A stretch of 21,669 bases of DNA from an uncultured Clostridia bacterium (GTDB lineage: Bacteria; Bacillota; Clostridia; Christensenellales; UBA1242): the NCBI GenBank assembly GCA_937925475.1, contig CALEWH010000009.1, positions 1 through 21,669 on the forward strand. The letters are read 5' to 3'. Below, one piece after another: positions 1-6,958 of this stretch (position 1 is the stretch's first letter; every line of letters starts with the position of its first letter). The position numbers were made by a program, and so were the translations under genes. Below the pieces are notes generated by a model. That model did not search any database, was not told where the DNA came from, and saw only the letters and a program-made list of their open reading frames with translations.

Positions 1-695
1 GAATGTCGCGTCGCAAAATCCAAGACGAAAACATATATAGTATATGTGGCGATGTAACAAATGACGCCGATGTCAAAAGAGTAGTCAAAGAAGTAATCGA
101 TATTGAAGGAAAGATTGATGTACTTGTAAACAATGCAGGAATGGGCATATCGGGAGCAATCGAAATGTCGAGTATGGAAAGCATTGAAAAACAAATGAAC
201 ACCAATTTTATGGGTGCAGTTCGTATGACAAAGGAAGTTTTGCCATATATGCGCGAAAGGGGTGACGGTCATATAATAAATATTACATCACCTGCTGGTT
301 CTATTTTTCCTATGCCATATCAAGCCTTTTATGCGTCATCAAAAGGCGCACTAGAAATGTTTACTTTGTCGCTTAGAGTCGAAGTCAAACCTTTTAATAT
401 AAAAGTATGCACTGTTATGCCGGGTGATACTTGTACTGGATTTACAGATGCAAGAGAGAAAAGTGAAAATAAGGACAATCCATATAAAAATCAAGACATC
501 TCTATCGGTCGTATGGAAAAGTACGAACGCAAAGGAATGAACCCTATAAAAGTGGCAAAAGTCATATATAAAGTGAGCACTCGCAAAAATCCTGCACCAT
601 CAAATATTGTAGGTGGAGTGTACAAACTTTACAATTTTTTAAATAGAATAGTACCAAAGAGAATGGTGCTTTGGATACTGCCAAAATTTTATTAA
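1..695 (+). CDS. Short-chain dehydrogenase/reductase (SDR), 5'-truncated by the window edge
   Basis: NAD(P)-dependent oxidoreductase of the classical SDR family; the substrate cannot be told. The visible 230 residues, counted from an ATG at base 3, carry NNAG (residues 43-46), the serine region INITSPAGS (92-100), the catalytic YxxxK (Y110, K114) and the PG motif after strand 6 (140-141). The Rossmann glycine motif TGxxxGIG, normally at the N-terminus, is missing because the gene begins outside the window, so the ATG at base 3 is internal and not the true start. The C-terminal tail is basic and hydrophobic (ends in WILPKFY), as in SDRs that touch membranes; lipid or sterol-like substrates are possible but this is inference. 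The gene ends in TAA and is followed by an inverted repeat and a terminator, so it is separate from the next gene. Confidence 0.9.
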   Translation, partial: MSRRKIQDENIYSICGDVTNDADVKRVVKEVIDIEGKIDVLVNNAGMGISGAIEMSSMESIEKQMNTNFMGAVRMTKEVLPYMRERGDGHIINITSPAGSIFPMPYQAFYASSKGALEMFTLSLRVEVKPFNIKVCTVMPGDTCTGFTDAREKSENKDNPYKNQDISIGRMEKYERKGMNPIKVAKVIYKVSTRKNPAPSNIVGGVYKLYNFLNRIVPKRMVLWILPKFY

Positions 696-706
696 TATGT
701 GTAAAG

Positions 707-732
707 TGTCACAAATATGTGACTTTGTGACA
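707..732. other. Perfect 9-bp inverted repeat between the SDR gene and its terminator
   Basis: TGTCACAAA (707-715) and TTTGTGACA (724-732) are exact reverse complements around an 8-base spacer that itself ends in TGTGAC, so a second pairing GTCACA/TGTGAC is possible. No U-tract follows on either strand, so it is not an intrinsic terminator. It could be a protein-binding site or an mRNA 3' stem-loop. Confidence 0.5.
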
Positions 733-765
733 AAAACCCATAACATGCTGTCAATAAATACAAAC

Positions 766-796
766 AAAACACTTTTTTACAGAAGTGTTTTTTATT
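766..796 (+). terminator. Rho-independent terminator after the SDR gene
   Basis: AACACTT (768-774) pairs with AAGTGTT (783-789), with flanking A/T pairs, and is followed by a T-run (788-793). It separates the SDR gene from the cysteine-synthase-like gene. Confidence 0.75.
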
Positions 797-841
797 TCAC
801 AAAAAATAGCATTTGTTCATATAAATCAAAAGAGGTGAAAT

Positions 842-1780
842 ATGGATAAAATAAAACAACTTGAAAAGATGATAGGAAACACTCCGCTCATCGAAATCAA
901 ATATAGATTTCAAAACAAAACTCGTACTGCTTATTTTAAGTGTGAATGGTACAACTTGACAGGGTCTATTAAAGACAGAGTTGCATTGCAAATTATTAAA
1001 GACGCAAGAGCAAGTGGTGCATTAAAGGAAGGCCAACCTATTGCAGAGACATCTAGTGGCAATATGGGCATTGCTTTGTGTGGAGTAGGTGCATATCTAG
1101 GACACAAAGTAATAATACATATGCCAAGGCGAATGAGTGAAGAGCGAAAATCCATAATGAAACTATATGGTGGCGAGTTAAGGCTGGTAGAAAATTTTAG
1201 AGAAGGCTTTGAAGAATGTGAAAAACTTGCACAGCAAGGCGAAGTGTATTTGACCCAACAGTTTAACAATAGATCCAATCTTGTAGCGTATGCAAGGTGT
1301 TGTAGAGAGATTGTGCCAAAAGTAAAAAGCATAAGTGGATTTATAGCGGGTGTAGGAACTGCGGGCACACTAATGGGCATAGGCGAGTTTTTCAAGAAAA
1401 AGTGGAACACACCAGTAATTGTTGTTGAGCCGAGTGCGTCGTCGCTGTTCTCAAAAGGTTATTCGATAGGCAAACACAAGATACAAGGACTTAGTGACGA
1501 TGTGATTCCAAAACTATACAAGCCAGAAATTGTCGATGACATAATAGGTGTCGATGACGACGATGCAATAGCAATGGCACAAAAACTTAGTCAAAAACTA
1601 GGTCTTGCAGTAGGAATTTCGGGTGGAGCAAACTTTTTAGGTTGTGTAAAATATGGCAAGAACAAGTGTCTTTCAGTATTTCCAGATGACAACAAAAAGT
1701 ATTTGTCGACTGACCTTGCGCGTCTAATCAACACTCCACTTGTCGATAGTATCGAGTTACTTGGATATAAAGTGCTATAA
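842..1780 (+). CDS. Cysteine synthase family PLP enzyme (O-acetylserine sulfhydrylase-like)
   Basis: Fold-type II PLP enzyme that probably makes cysteine from O-acetylserine and sulfide in the cytoplasm. At 312 residues it is the usual CysK length. It shows IGNTPLIEI near the N-terminus (11-19), the PLP-binding lysine in GSIKDR (K44), the substrate loop TSSGNMG (70-76), the phosphate-binding loop GVGTAGT (170-176), the C-terminal SGG (260-262) and a PDDNKKYLST segment (281-290), where most CysK proteins have PDSGERYLST. The relaxed motifs (NLTGSIKDR rather than NPxxSVKDR) leave CysM or cystathionine beta-synthase-type specificity open, so no symbol is given. The ATG at 842 has AGAGGTG at 831-837 upstream. 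It lies alone between the SDR terminator and the metal-regulated operon. No clear hairpin terminator follows it. Confidence 0.85.
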   Translation: MDKIKQLEKMIGNTPLIEIKYRFQNKTRTAYFKCEWYNLTGSIKDRVALQIIKDARASGALKEGQPIAETSSGNMGIALCGVGAYLGHKVIIHMPRRMSEERKSIMKLYGGELRLVENFREGFEECEKLAQQGEVYLTQQFNNRSNLVAYARCCREIVPKVKSISGFIAGVGTAGTLMGIGEFFKKKWNTPVIVVEPSASSLFSKGYSIGKHKIQGLSDDVIPKLYKPEIVDDIIGVDDDDAIAMAQKLSQKLGLAVGISGGANFLGCVKYGKNKCLSVFPDDNKKYLSTDLARLINTPLVDSIELLGYKVL

Positions 1781-1805
1781 ATTTTTAAAAACTACTCAAA
1801 AACTC

Positions 1806-1855
1806 TTGACTATATGAATAGATGCTCATATACTATATGAGTAAACATTCATATA
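1806..1855 (+). promoter_or_regulatory. Metal-responsive promoter with two abutting ArsR-family operators
   Basis: The -35 TTGACT (1806-1811) and -10 TATACT (1829-1834) are separated by exactly 17 bases. Two 22-bp palindromes of the form TATATGA-N8-TCATATA lie at 1811-1832 and 1834-1855, one base apart. The first covers the spacer and -10; the second covers the expected start point and early transcript. Such imperfect 12-2-12-like palindromes are the known sites of SmtB/CzrA/CadC-type ArsR repressors. The arsR-like gene follows at 1925, so autoregulation is the natural reading. Confidence 0.85.
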
Positions 1856-1924
1856 GTTTTTGTTTTTTATGGTCTAAAATCCGTAAAATTTGACTACTAT
1901 ATAATAAAGATAAAGGAAAAATTT

Positions 1925-2227
1925 ATGAAAAAATATGTTGTAAGCGAAAAGGATATGAAAAATATGCTTAATATCCTAAGTGCGCTTAAAGATAAGACGC
2001 GACTAAAAATCGTTTTTGCATTGATGACTGGAAAAAAGTGTGTTAGTGAGATAGTGACCGAAGTCGAGATGACACAATCGGCTGTTTCGCACCAACTTAA
2101 TTTTTTAAAAAACTGCAATCTAGTGTCTAGCATAAAAGAAGGAAACAAAGTTTATTATATGATAAGTGATGAGCATGTAAAGAAAGTGGTTGATATGTGC
2201 TTAGTACACGCAAGGGAGATTGACTAA
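1925..2227 (+). CDS. ArsR/SmtB-family metal-sensing repressor with an alpha-5 site
   Basis: Winged-helix repressor of 100 residues that should release DNA when zinc, cobalt or cadmium binds. The recognition helix is in TQSAVSHQLNFLKN (50-63) and the wing in KEGNKVYYMI. The C-terminal helix carries D82-x-H84 and H95-xx-E98, matching the alpha-5 metal site of SmtB (DxH ... HxxE) in order and spacing. The CadC-type alpha-3N site is not supported: there is one cysteine near the ELCVCD position (C39) and none in the N-terminal arm. A zinc-type sensor is therefore likelier than a cadmium/lead CadC. An AAAGGA ribosome site precedes the ATG. Its TAA overlaps the ATG of the ATPase by one base (TAATG), implying translational coupling. 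The twin operators at 1811-1855 are its likely targets. Confidence 0.88.
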   Translation: MKKYVVSEKDMKNMLNILSALKDKTRLKIVFALMTGKKCVSEIVTEVEMTQSAVSHQLNFLKNCNLVSSIKEGNKVYYMISDEHVKKVVDMCLVHAREID

Positions 2228-4335
2228 TGAAAAAAGTATATTTGCTAAAAGACCTTGAATGTGCTGCGTGTTCGGCAAAAATTGAAAAAGCACTAAACAC
2301 TTTTGATGAGATAGATAAATGCACGCTCGACTTTATAAATAAAAAACTATATATAGAGACTGAGCACGACTGGAAAGACGAGCAAGAACTTATTGATTTT
2401 ATAGAAAAAACAATCCATATATTTGAGAGCGAAGTTTTTATTGCAAAACTTGACGAAGAAGTGGCCGAAGAGAAAAGAGAGAAAGTTCCTTTTTTCAAGA
2501 GATTTTGGGTAAAACTGATGTTTCCTATCGTGTCGGTGATTTTGCTTGCACTTGGCTGGATATTTGATGGAAGTGTCGCAAGTTATGTGCTATATGGCGT
2601 GTCATATCTGCTTGTAGGTTATGATGTAATCATCAAGTCCTTTAAAAAACTTGCCAAAGGCGGTGTTTTTGATGAAAATGTGCTTATGGTAGTAGCGACC
2701 ATTGGTGCGCTAGCTATTCAATCGTTTAGAGAAGCCATTTTTGTAATGCTACTATATAAAATCGGCGAAGCATTTCAAGACTATGCGCTTGGCAAAAGCC
2801 GTAAAAACCTTGAAAAGATGCTCACTTTAAAACCACAATTTGCAAATGTTCTTCGTGACGGCGAAGAGCACCAAATCCGCCCTGAAAAAATAAAGATTGG
2901 CGAAGTTATTCTTGTAAAGAGCGGTGAGAAAATCCCAGTAGACGGAAGGGTGATAAATGGAACAAGTTATGTCGACAATTCGATGTTGACTGGTGAGAGC
3001 CTTCCACAAAAGGTGACTATTGGCGCAAGTGTGTTTAGTGGAGCTATTAACACTGGAAATCCATTTACTATTAAAGCAACAAGCGTTTTTGAAGACTCGG
3101 CGTACAGTAAAATAATTGACCTTGTCGAAAATGCCAGCGCTTCAAAACCTAAGGCTGAAAAATTTATCACCAAGTTTGCAAGGTGGTACACACCAGCGGT
3201 TTTTGGGCTTGCTGTGGTTATGTTTTTGACATTTGGTCTGGTCACAAAAAACTGGTCTGATAGCCTTTATAGAGCACTTACATTCCTTGTTGTGTCCTGT
3301 CCTTGTGCGATAGTAATTTCTGTTCCGCTTGCATTTTTCAGTGGAGTTGGACGATGTGCAAAATATGGCGTGCTAATCAAAGGCGCAAATTATATGGACA
3401 TTTTGCACTCCATTGACACTATTGTTTTTGACAAAACTGGCACTCTTACAAACGGCGACTTTAAGGTGCAAAAGGTTTGTCCTAAAAATATTGATCGCCA
3501 AACTTTTATAAAATACTTGTGTTATATCGAGAGCGGAAGTGCTCACCCTATTGCGAAAAGTATAATGCATTTGTATTCGGGGAAAATCTTCCAAAGCAAA
3601 ATTGACGACTATGAAGAACTTAGTGGAAAAGGACTAAAAGCCAAAATCGAAGGCAAAACCATAATTTGCGGAAACAATGTGCTAATGGACGAAAACGATA
3701 TCGCATATGAAAAATGTGACGAAATGGGAACTATTGTTCACATGGCGGTTGACGGCGAGTACGCTGGTTTTGTAACAATAAGCGACACTATCAAAGCCGA
3801 CGCAAAGAAGGCGATTGACGAGTTTAAGGCGCTTAATATTTCAAACATTATTATGCTTACAGGTGATAAAGGCGATGTTGCAAATTGGGTCGGAGCCGAA
3901 CTTGGTTTTTCGCAAGTGTACTCGGATTTGTTGCCGGAAGACAAACTTAACATTATCAAACAACTAAAATCCGAAGGCAAGAAAATTATGTATGTAGGCG
4001 ACGGTGTAAACGATGCGCCTGTACTTAGTATGTGTGATATAGGTGTTGCTATGGGTGGCGGAAGCGACATTGCAGTCGAAATGGGTGATATGGTGCTTAT
4101 GACTGGCAATGTTATGTCGCTTGTCAACACTTTCAAAATAGCCAAAGCGACCCACCGCACATACATCGAAAACATAGTTTTTGCACTAGGAATAAAAGTT
4201 GTTGCGATGGTGCTAGGCACTCTTGGAATAGCTGGACTTTGGGTAGCGGTGTTTGCCGATGTAGGCGTGTCGATACTTGCTATACTAAACTCGATGCGAC
4301 TTATTTACTTTAAGCCAAAAATCAAAAGAAAATAA
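2227..4335 (+). CDS. P1B-type heavy-metal-exporting ATPase (Zn/Cd/Pb class)
   Basis: Membrane ATPase of 702 residues that exports divalent soft metals. An N-terminal HMA-like domain has LECAACSAKIEKAL (CxxC = C12, C15). Further on are the actuator TGES (255-258), the transmembrane CPC (358-360), phosphorylation loop DKTGTLT (D402), the HP pair of the nucleotide domain (H440, P441), TGDK (545-548) and GDGVNDAP (591-598). In the last two membrane helices K657 and D678 (FADVGVSILAILNSMRL) fit the P1B-2 class of ZntA/CadA, which handles Zn, Cd and Pb rather than copper. Length is normal for the family with one HMA domain. It is the second gene of the operon with the ArsR sensor, with overlapping stop and start codons, so metal entering the cell should induce its own exporter. 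A terminator overlaps the stop codon. Confidence 0.93.
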   Translation: MKKVYLLKDLECAACSAKIEKALNTFDEIDKCTLDFINKKLYIETEHDWKDEQELIDFIEKTIHIFESEVFIAKLDEEVAEEKREKVPFFKRFWVKLMFPIVSVILLALGWIFDGSVASYVLYGVSYLLVGYDVIIKSFKKLAKGGVFDENVLMVVATIGALAIQSFREAIFVMLLYKIGEAFQDYALGKSRKNLEKMLTLKPQFANVLRDGEEHQIRPEKIKIGEVILVKSGEKIPVDGRVINGTSYVDNSMLTGESLPQKVTIGASVFSGAINTGNPFTIKATSVFEDSAYSKIIDLVENASASKPKAEKFITKFARWYTPAVFGLAVVMFLTFGLVTKNWSDSLYRALTFLVVSCPCAIVISVPLAFFSGVGRCAKYGVLIKGANYMDILHSIDTIVFDKTGTLTNGDFKVQKVCPKNIDRQTFIKYLCYIESGSAHPIAKSIMHLYSGKIFQSKIDDYEELSGKGLKAKIEGKTIICGNNVLMDENDIAYEKCDEMGTIVHMAVDGEYAGFVTISDTIKADAKKAIDEFKALNISNIIMLTGDKGDVANWVGAELGFSQVYSDLLPEDKLNIIKQLKSEGKKIMYVGDGVNDAPVLSMCDIGVAMGGGSDIAVEMGDMVLMTGNVMSLVNTFKIAKATHRTYIENIVFALGIKVVAMVLGTLGIAGLWVAVFADVGVSILAILNSMRLIYFKPKIKRK

Positions 4336-4364
4336 AACACTCCCTTTGGAGTGTTTTATTTTTC
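4334..4364 (+). terminator. Strong terminator of the arsR-ATPase operon
   Basis: AAAACACTCC (4334-4343) pairs perfectly with GGAGTGTTTT (4348-4357) around a CTTT loop, followed by ATTTTT. The stem starts inside the ATPase stop codon. The A-run on the other side may also let it stop leftward transcripts from the ferritin-like gene. Confidence 0.9.
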
Positions 4365-4414
4365 TATATTAAAAATGATAAAACTTTAAAATGTCAATTT
4401 CTTACAATGCTGAT

Positions 4415-5671
4415 TTACTGTTTTTTGCGTCCTACATTTATGTTGTCGACGGTGCGGTCTTGCAAACTTGGTACTGGGTTTTTTTTGGTTTCAAATCGAT
4501 AGTCTTTACCAAACTGCTTGATGTGGTTTGTAATAACTATATGACTTGGGAGTTTTTCGGGTTTTTTGATGTTTGCTTTTTGATAGGCAAAGTAGTTGGC
4601 TTTGTCGGATAAGTCGTTTAGAAGGATATAGTCTTCTTTGTTTCGGGTATAGTTGATGGTTTTGTTTAGTACGCCCCTAATGTAGTCAATGTTGCCTTCA
4701 AATTTTAGTAGGTCTGGGAAATCCCCACCGCATGTGTAAACTGCTTGCCATGGTTTTCCTTCGTACTTTTCAAGAAGTTTTGCGACATATTGCAAGTGTC
4801 CACATTCTTCTAAGTAGCGTTTGTAAAAAATGTCTTTGATATATGGGTCTGTTTCGTCTTCAAAACAACTGTAATACAAATAACATTCGGTGTATTCGTG
4901 CACTAGCCAGTTTTCAAGCCACGAACATGTTGTGTCCATAAGGCTCCCGTACTCAGTCACATGTTGCTCTTCGATCATTGCGATTTCGGAGTAGAGTTTT
5001 TTGCCTATTTCTGTTCCGTGAAAACCAGCAATGTTCATGTAGTAATTCATTGTTTGTTGTTCGGCGGCGGTTATGATGCTTACTACCAACTTCGTAAATG
5101 GATCAGCGAGCTCTTTTGCAATGTGCCTGTTTATTTCATCAAATGGGTGGCGTGGTTCGGCAATCGTCGGTCTGCCAGGTGTGATTTCGGTGTATCCGCC
5201 TGTAAGACTGTTTGCGTCAATCCCTTGCTCGCTTTCAAGCAAGTTTGCAAATCTGTACAAGTGGTCAAAGTCTTCCAAAAGCGCAAAATTTAGCGCGTTT
5301 TTAACATAGTCGTCCTTTACATGCCTTGCCAAAATTGCTGTAAGGTCAATGGCAAGTTGTTCGTAGGATATGGTGGTTTCTAGGTCGCTCTCGTCTACGG
5401 GTTTTAGCCCTGATATGCACTTTTGTTGGTGTTGTTCGTGGCGCCTGATTAACGCAATGTCGCGTCGCAAATCATTGTTGTTGCAGTTGCGTTGGAATTG
5501 GTGCAAAAACCAGCTTTGTTCAAACTCCGCACCGTTTAGTAATATAACACGCGTCTTGGTGTAGGGTGATGTTGTGGATTTGTTGTATGACTTTGGACTG
5601 TACTCGTCTACACTCAAAAACTTGTCCACACTTATCGCTTTCTTTTCATAAAATGGATTAATTTTGTTCAT
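4415..5671 (-). CDS. Ferritin-like-fold protein of unknown function with repeated E / ExxH helices
   Basis: A 418-residue soluble protein with no signal peptide or membrane helix, not matched to a named family. It is rich in helices with di-iron-type ligands: E104 then E133/D134...H137; E204 then E234xxH237; E259 then E289xxH292. The last four helices reproduce the rubrerythrin/ferritin ligand order (E, ExxH, E, ExxH), so a four-helix carboxylate-bridged metal site is likely. The first pair may be a third, diverged unit. Cysteines lie at 63, 85, 249, 263, 269, 290 and 314. Oxygen, peroxide or metal handling is a guess. The open frame runs back through a tRNA gene, so the long start is rejected; the ATG at 5671 is chosen because AAAGGAGA lies just upstream (5677-5684) and a promoter fits at 5700-5728. 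It is convergent with the metal ATPase. Confidence 0.7.
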   Translation of the reverse strand: MNKINPFYEKKAISVDKFLSVDEYSPKSYNKSTTSPYTKTRVILLNGAEFEQSWFLHQFQRNCNNNDLRRDIALIRRHEQHQQKCISGLKPVDESDLETTISYEQLAIDLTAILARHVKDDYVKNALNFALLEDFDHLYRFANLLESEQGIDANSLTGGYTEITPGRPTIAEPRHPFDEINRHIAKELADPFTKLVVSIITAAEQQTMNYYMNIAGFHGTEIGKKLYSEIAMIEEQHVTEYGSLMDTTCSWLENWLVHEYTECYLYYSCFEDETDPYIKDIFYKRYLEECGHLQYVAKLLEKYEGKPWQAVYTCGGDFPDLLKFEGNIDYIRGVLNKTINYTRNKEDYILLNDLSDKANYFAYQKANIKKPEKLPSHIVITNHIKQFGKDYRFETKKNPVPSLQDRTVDNINVGRKKQ

Positions 5672-5699
5672 ATTTCTCTCCTTTACAAAATAATAGACA

Positions 5700-5728
5700 A
5701 TTTTATATTTTTTATTCGCATAATCCAA
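5700..5728 (-). promoter_or_regulatory. Promoter of the ferritin-like gene
   Basis: Read on the minus strand: -35 TTGGAT (5723-5728), a 17-base spacer, -10 TAAAAT (5700-5705). The predicted start is about 20 bases before the ATG, leaving room for the AAAGGAGA site. Confidence 0.6.
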
Positions 5729-5780
5729 ATTAGTGTATTGTAAATAAAGTAAACAAATAGTTTGCCATTGCACTAGTAAA

Positions 5781-5825
5781 CAAAACAAAAAAGAAAAGCC
5801 ACTTTGATTTTGACTTTTCTTTTTT
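5781..5825 (-). terminator. Terminator of tRNA-Ser(GGA)
   Basis: A 12-bp A/T-rich stem (5787-5798 with 5814-5825) and 15-base loop lie just past the CCA end of the tRNA. On the minus strand the stem runs into TTTTTTGTTTTGTTT. Confidence 0.75.
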
Positions 5826-5830
5826 GTATT

Positions 5831-5918
5831 TGGCGCAGAGACCGGGATTCGAACCCGGGGTACGTTTCCGTACACAGCCGTTCCAAGACTGCACGATAGA
5901 CCACTCTGACATCTCTGC
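5831..5918 (-). tRNA. tRNA-Ser, anticodon GGA, CCA encoded
   Basis: An 88-base class II tRNA. The acceptor stem GCAGAGA/TCTCTGC closes perfectly. The anticodon stem CAGTC/GGCTG holds loop TTGGAAC (anticodon GGA). The variable arm is GTACG-GAAA-CGTAC and the T arm CCGGG-TTCGAAT-CCCGG, followed by discriminator G and CCA. It reads UCC/UCU codons. A terminator follows at 5781-5825, and a structured leader with its own promoter precedes it. Confidence 0.96.
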
Positions 5919-6110
5919 ATATAATATTCTATTAAGTTGTACATCGCTATCTGATAAGACAGCTGTGCGTTTGTGGTCTACCACAGGTAGTCCAAAGCGA
6001 AGCAGGTTAGTGCGTCAGGCAAGTATCCACTGGATACTTGTGCCACTCTGACATTGGGCAATATTTGTTTAGTATTGGCTCTGATATCATAGTTTAACAA
6101 CCTTATACAC
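5919..6110 (-). ncRNA. Structured leader or small RNA upstream of tRNA-Ser(GGA)
   Basis: This stretch without a gene is richer in G+C than its surroundings and folds well. A 9-bp hairpin CAAGTATCC-AGT-GGATACTTG (6020-6040) can extend through GG/CC and GTCA/TGAC. A second hairpin (5968-5999) has about 12 pairs with one bulge, one T.T mismatch and loop ACA (TGT on the minus strand). A consensus promoter on the minus strand at 6117-6145 would start a transcript near 6110 that runs through this region into the tRNA. A 12-base block ATGTCAGAGTGG is shared with the D arm of the neighbouring tRNA-Ser. It could be a processed leader, a small RNA or a decayed tRNA. I could not match it to SRP RNA, 6S RNA, tmRNA or a T-box. 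Confidence 0.4.
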
Positions 6111-6116
6111 AACAAG

Positions 6117-6145
6117 ATTATAGCCTAAAACAATATGTTTTACAA
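6117..6145 (-). promoter_or_regulatory. Promoter for the tRNA-Ser(GGA) leader transcript
   Basis: On the minus strand: -35 TTGTAA (6140-6145), a 17-base spacer, -10 TATAAT (6117-6122). No comparably good promoter is seen immediately before the tRNA, which suggests the tRNA is cut from a longer transcript. Confidence 0.6.
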
Positions 6146-6174
6146 GAAAAAATTTCAAACATACACCATATTTG

Positions 6175-6203
6175 TTGTAAAAATATTTGTTATGAAATAT
6201 ACT
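6175..6203 (+). promoter_or_regulatory. Promoter of the four-helix membrane protein gene
   Basis: -35 TTGTAA (6175-6180), a 17-base spacer, -10 TATACT (6198-6203). The predicted start near 6210 leaves a short leader with AAAAGGAG before the ATG at 6226. Confidence 0.6.
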
Positions 6204-6225
6204 TATAAAAAGAAAAGGAGATAGT

Positions 6226-6786
6226 ATGAATAGCCTTACAAAAATACAAAAAATATCGCGTATATTTTATATTCTTAGTCGAATAGCATTTGTGTGTTCG
6301 ATAGTAGGTTGTGCATTGAGTTTGGTCGGCGCAGTGTGTGTAGGAGTCTGGGGAGATAATCAAGCATTAATGGATTTGCTAGCCGATTATGGCGAATACT
6401 TCGACAAAAATACTGCTTTGTGCTATTGCATTTGCGGAACTATTATGTGTGGTTTTTATATCGCAATTTATGATCTTGTGAAAAACTTTTATGCTTTTGA
6501 GTTAAAAATGGGTACACCATTTGATTTTGCTGTATCACAAAGATTGCGCAAGTTGGGTTGGCTAAACTTGATACTAACCATTTGTGGTTCGATGATTTGT
6601 GAAATAGTCGCTTCGTGTTTTGATTCGGTACTTAGTATGTTTGACTTAGCGGGCGTAACTATTGGAATCGTTTATGTTGTAGTTTCGTATATATTGGAGC
6701 ATGGTGCTGAAATAAAAAATGTTGCTATTACAAAAACAATGAAAGACATAGAAAATAGTGCAAACTCTACCGAAGAAAAGGAATAA
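6226..6786 (+). CDS. Four-transmembrane-helix protein, possibly DUF2975-like
   Basis: A 186-residue integral membrane protein of unknown function. Hydrophobic spans lie near residues 15-42, 63-86, 108-131 and 138-158, and the C-terminal tail is acidic and polar. The segment YAFELKMGTPFDFAVSQRLRKLG between helices 2 and 3 resembles the 'GxPF....xRLRxLG' stretch of DUF2975 membrane proteins; this is from memory and unverified. It is unusually rich in cysteine within its helices. AAAAGGAG sits 5 bases before the ATG. It is a single-gene unit with its own promoter and terminator, so the context gives no functional hint. Confidence 0.75.
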   Translation: MNSLTKIQKISRIFYILSRIAFVCSIVGCALSLVGAVCVGVWGDNQALMDLLADYGEYFDKNTALCYCICGTIMCGFYIAIYDLVKNFYAFELKMGTPFDFAVSQRLRKLGWLNLILTICGSMICEIVASCFDSVLSMFDLAGVTIGIVYVVVSYILEHGAEIKNVAITKTMKDIENSANSTEEKE

Positions 6787-6816
6787 TAGTAAAATAAATA
6801 AGCTTAAAGAAAACAA

Positions 6817-6848
6817 AAAAACAACACATTTGTGTTGTTTTTATTTTT
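6817..6848 (+). terminator. Terminator after the four-helix membrane protein
   Basis: AAAAACAACACA (6817-6828) pairs with TGTGTTGTTTTT (6831-6842), then TATTTTT. The near-symmetric A and T flanks make it usable in both directions. Confidence 0.85.
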
Positions 6849-6958
6849 CTTTTAAAGGTTATTGCTTTTAATAATTTGAAACGATATTGGCTACTTGTAT
6901 TATTTTTTTGGCATCAAACAAGTACTTTTTGACAAAAACCATATCATTTTTATTTTTA

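Noticed and set aside
3738..4220. Leftward open frame of 160 codons inside the ATPase gene
   Set aside because: It is antisense to conserved P-type ATPase motifs, which fully explain the sequence.
4391..4612. Rightward open frame of 73 codons after the ATPase terminator
   Set aside because: It lies antisense inside the ferritin-like gene, has no ribosome site and reads like antisense sequence (F, V and C rich).
5672..5944. N-terminal extension of the ferritin-like protein to 509 residues
   Set aside because: The extra frame runs through the tRNA-Ser gene and its terminator; the ATG at 5671 has a proper ribosome site and promoter.
5824..6051. Rightward open frame across the tRNA-Ser and the structured leader
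   Set aside because: It is antisense to the tRNA and its translation is the common tRNA-antisense artefact; no ribosome site.
5940..6060. SRP (4.5S/scRNA) gene near tRNA-Ser
   Set aside because: The position is suggestive and GAAGCAGG resembles part of domain IV, but the GGAA tetraloop and symmetric loop are absent and the strands fold differently.
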